Positions 62,170 through 63,084 of a stretch of 63,084 bases of DNA are shown here, one piece after another. The notes beneath the pieces are model-generated. The model was not told the origin of the DNA and searched no databases. It was given only the letters and a program-made list of their open reading frames with translations. The stretch is from assembly GCA_949293815.1 (NCBI GenBank), contig CASFEZ010000025.1, forward strand, positions 1 through 63,084, given 5' to 3'. Position 1 is the first letter of the stretch. Each line of letters begins with the position of its first letter. This DNA is from an uncultured Eubacteriales bacterium (GTDB lineage: Bacteria; Bacillota; Clostridia; Oscillospirales; Acutalibacteraceae). Made by a program: the position numbers and the translations under genes.

Positions 62170-62921
62170 GCATTTGAAAAATAAATGCTTCCCTTGCTTA
62201 TGAAAGATGATGAAAGGAAAAGAGGTAGTATTTCTACAACTGATATTAAAACCAGAAAAACAGAGACAAGATAGGATTTAGTAAATGAGACATCAAAATC
62301 TAGGGTGAACTTTATCCTCATCCCGCATCTAAGTGCATATATGAAAGATATAAGAAAATATGCAATACCACCTGTCAGTAATCCAAGCGAAAACGAATAT
62401 ACCCCTATTCCATCTGAGAATAAGAGGAGAAAGACGATGGAAAAAATCGATGGCACTGATGATAATACGGTGGAGCTGAGTTTTTTACCGCTTATTTGCA
62501 GATAAGCGTTGAGATTGCTGCCATAGCTGAAAAGAACTAGAAAACAAAGAAAGGTGAGTATTAGGTAACTGCCCTTCTCCACAGCCTCCTTAGTAAAAGA
62601 GGAAAAACGAAATAATAGGTTCGATATCGGAAAGGAGAGCATGCAAAGAAGAATTAGGGCAGCAAAATGGAAAAGAAGGATGAAGAATGATACGCTTTCG
62701 CTATTCCTCTCTGCTCCGAGTTTTCTTATAAGAGCAAGATTATCGGTTCCCTCTTCTATCTTTTTTCTCGCCTGATTTGGATATGAGAACGAATATGAGA
62801 GAAGATCCGCATCTGTAGTAGAGCCGAACTTATATGAAACGAGTATGACCCTCAAAAGCCCTAATAGATGGCTGAGAAGAAGCATCAAAGGAATAAGAAA
62901 ATTCTTTCTCCTATTTTCCAT
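62157..62921 (-). pseudogene. MurJ-like lipid II flippase, 3'-truncated
   Basis: From ATG 62921 about 255 residues give MurJ-type sequence: LLLSHLLGLLRVILVSYKFGSTTDADLLSYSF, FLCFLVLFSYGSNLNAYLQISGKKLSST and SSSFISKGSIYFSNAYSI, with about seven transmembrane helices. Beyond 62157 the frame runs antisense through the phosphorylase remnant and is not MurJ. So the gene is cut at 62157-62175. The sequence is much richer in A+T than the core, and its tgt neighbour is in the same style. Confidence 0.75.
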
Positions 62922-63084
62922 AATAGCGTGAGATATACTCCTTCTTGAAAGAAAGGAAAGTCCCCTCCTCTATGTTAGCTCTTATCCTCTTCATGAGATT
63001 ATAAAGATACGTAAGGTTATGCTCCGTCAGCAACATGCCTCCAAACATCTCGTTGCATTTTACAAGATGATGAAGATAAGCCCT
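62911..63084 (-). CDS. tgt: Queuine tRNA-guanine transglycosylase, C-terminal part (runs off window)
   Basis: The last 57 codons read RAYLHHLVKCNEMFGGMLLTEHNLTYLYNLMKRIR and end in EEGTFLSFKKEYISRYYGK. This is the Tgt C-terminus, with the zinc-ligand His in LLTEHNL. The stop TAG overlaps the murJ start by 11 bp, so the two were one operon. Tgt exchanges guanine 34 of certain tRNAs for a queuine precursor. Confidence 0.85.
   Translation of the reverse strand, partial: RAYLHHLVKCNEMFGGMLLTEHNLTYLYNLMKRIRANIEEGTFLSFKKEYISRYYGK

Noticed and set aside
62305-62505. 66-codon plus-strand frame
   Set aside because: Antisense to the murJ fragment, whose membrane-protein pattern is convincing.

Overview
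The window looks like a chromosomal segment of an anaerobic, endospore-forming Firmicute of class Clostridia, probably Oscillospiraceae/Ruminococcaceae-like. The basis is a complete spoIIIA operon, the start of spoIVB, an alpha/beta small acid-soluble spore protein, the clostridial block nusB-xseA-xseB-ispA-dxs-tlyA-nadK-argR-recN, a dockerin-bearing protein and many glycan-utilisation genes. The core is moderately GC-rich. Two stretches are visibly more AT-rich: about 540-7500 and about 62170-63084. Coordinates and translations were read by eye. Product names rest on recognised motifs and remembered family features; no database search was run.

Layout. (1) 1-370 is the 5' part of spoIVB on the minus strand. 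(2) 371-10740 is a decayed accessory island: large serine recombinase, mobilisation remnants, a Fic protein, a pRiA4b ORF-3-like protein, secreted and cytoplasmic glycosidases, an EamA transporter, and broken DUF3991, IS1182-like, metallophosphoesterase and IS66 genes. (3) 10744-16196, minus strand: SASP, a sialidase-like protein, uxuA, tyrS and a TIM-barrel sugar isomerase. (4) 16206-25563, minus strand: the recN...nusB housekeeping operon, in which a Kae1/TsaD-like gene is broken. nusB has a promoter, a boxA-like element and an intrinsic terminator in its leader. (5) 25747-33786, minus strand: a secreted LRR-dockerin protein, a copy of a structured repeat, and spoIIIAA-AH. (6) 33872-36194: initiator tRNA-Met and then a decay zone (frameshifted ATPase, DUF1349 and methyltransferase remnants). 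(7) 36318-46855: pit/DUF47 phosphate uptake, GNAT, a hydroxyacid dehydrogenase, a VTT membrane protein, galactokinase, a TldD/PmbA-like pair and an FGGY kinase. (8) 46964-49385: two tandem membrane-anchored paralogs of an unrecognised family, and hpf. (9) 49584-56190: an AraC-controlled sugar transporter/esterase/PHP operon, a metallophosphoesterase and a NanA-like lyase. (10) 56304-61819: CNNM/CorC-like protein, valS, folC. (11) 61876-63084: a chimeric ORF that runs straight into an AT-rich tgt-murJ fragment. This is a probable transfer or assembly junction.

How the genes fit together. The spoIIIA products and SpoIVB serve forespore-mother cell communication. The sialidase-like protein, NanA-like lyase, UxuA, GH39, galactokinase, FGGY kinase and the transporter operon point to growth on host or plant glycans. 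The most interesting non-coding signals are the nusB leader, where NusB could control its own terminator, and a pair of about 220-250 bp structured repeats. These repeats sit directly behind two minus-strand genes, in opposite internal orientation, yet both end in a U-tract on the same strand. Several genes share one kind of damage, with 5' and 3' ends kept and the middle missing. That argues for recurrent deletion or for an assembly artefact.
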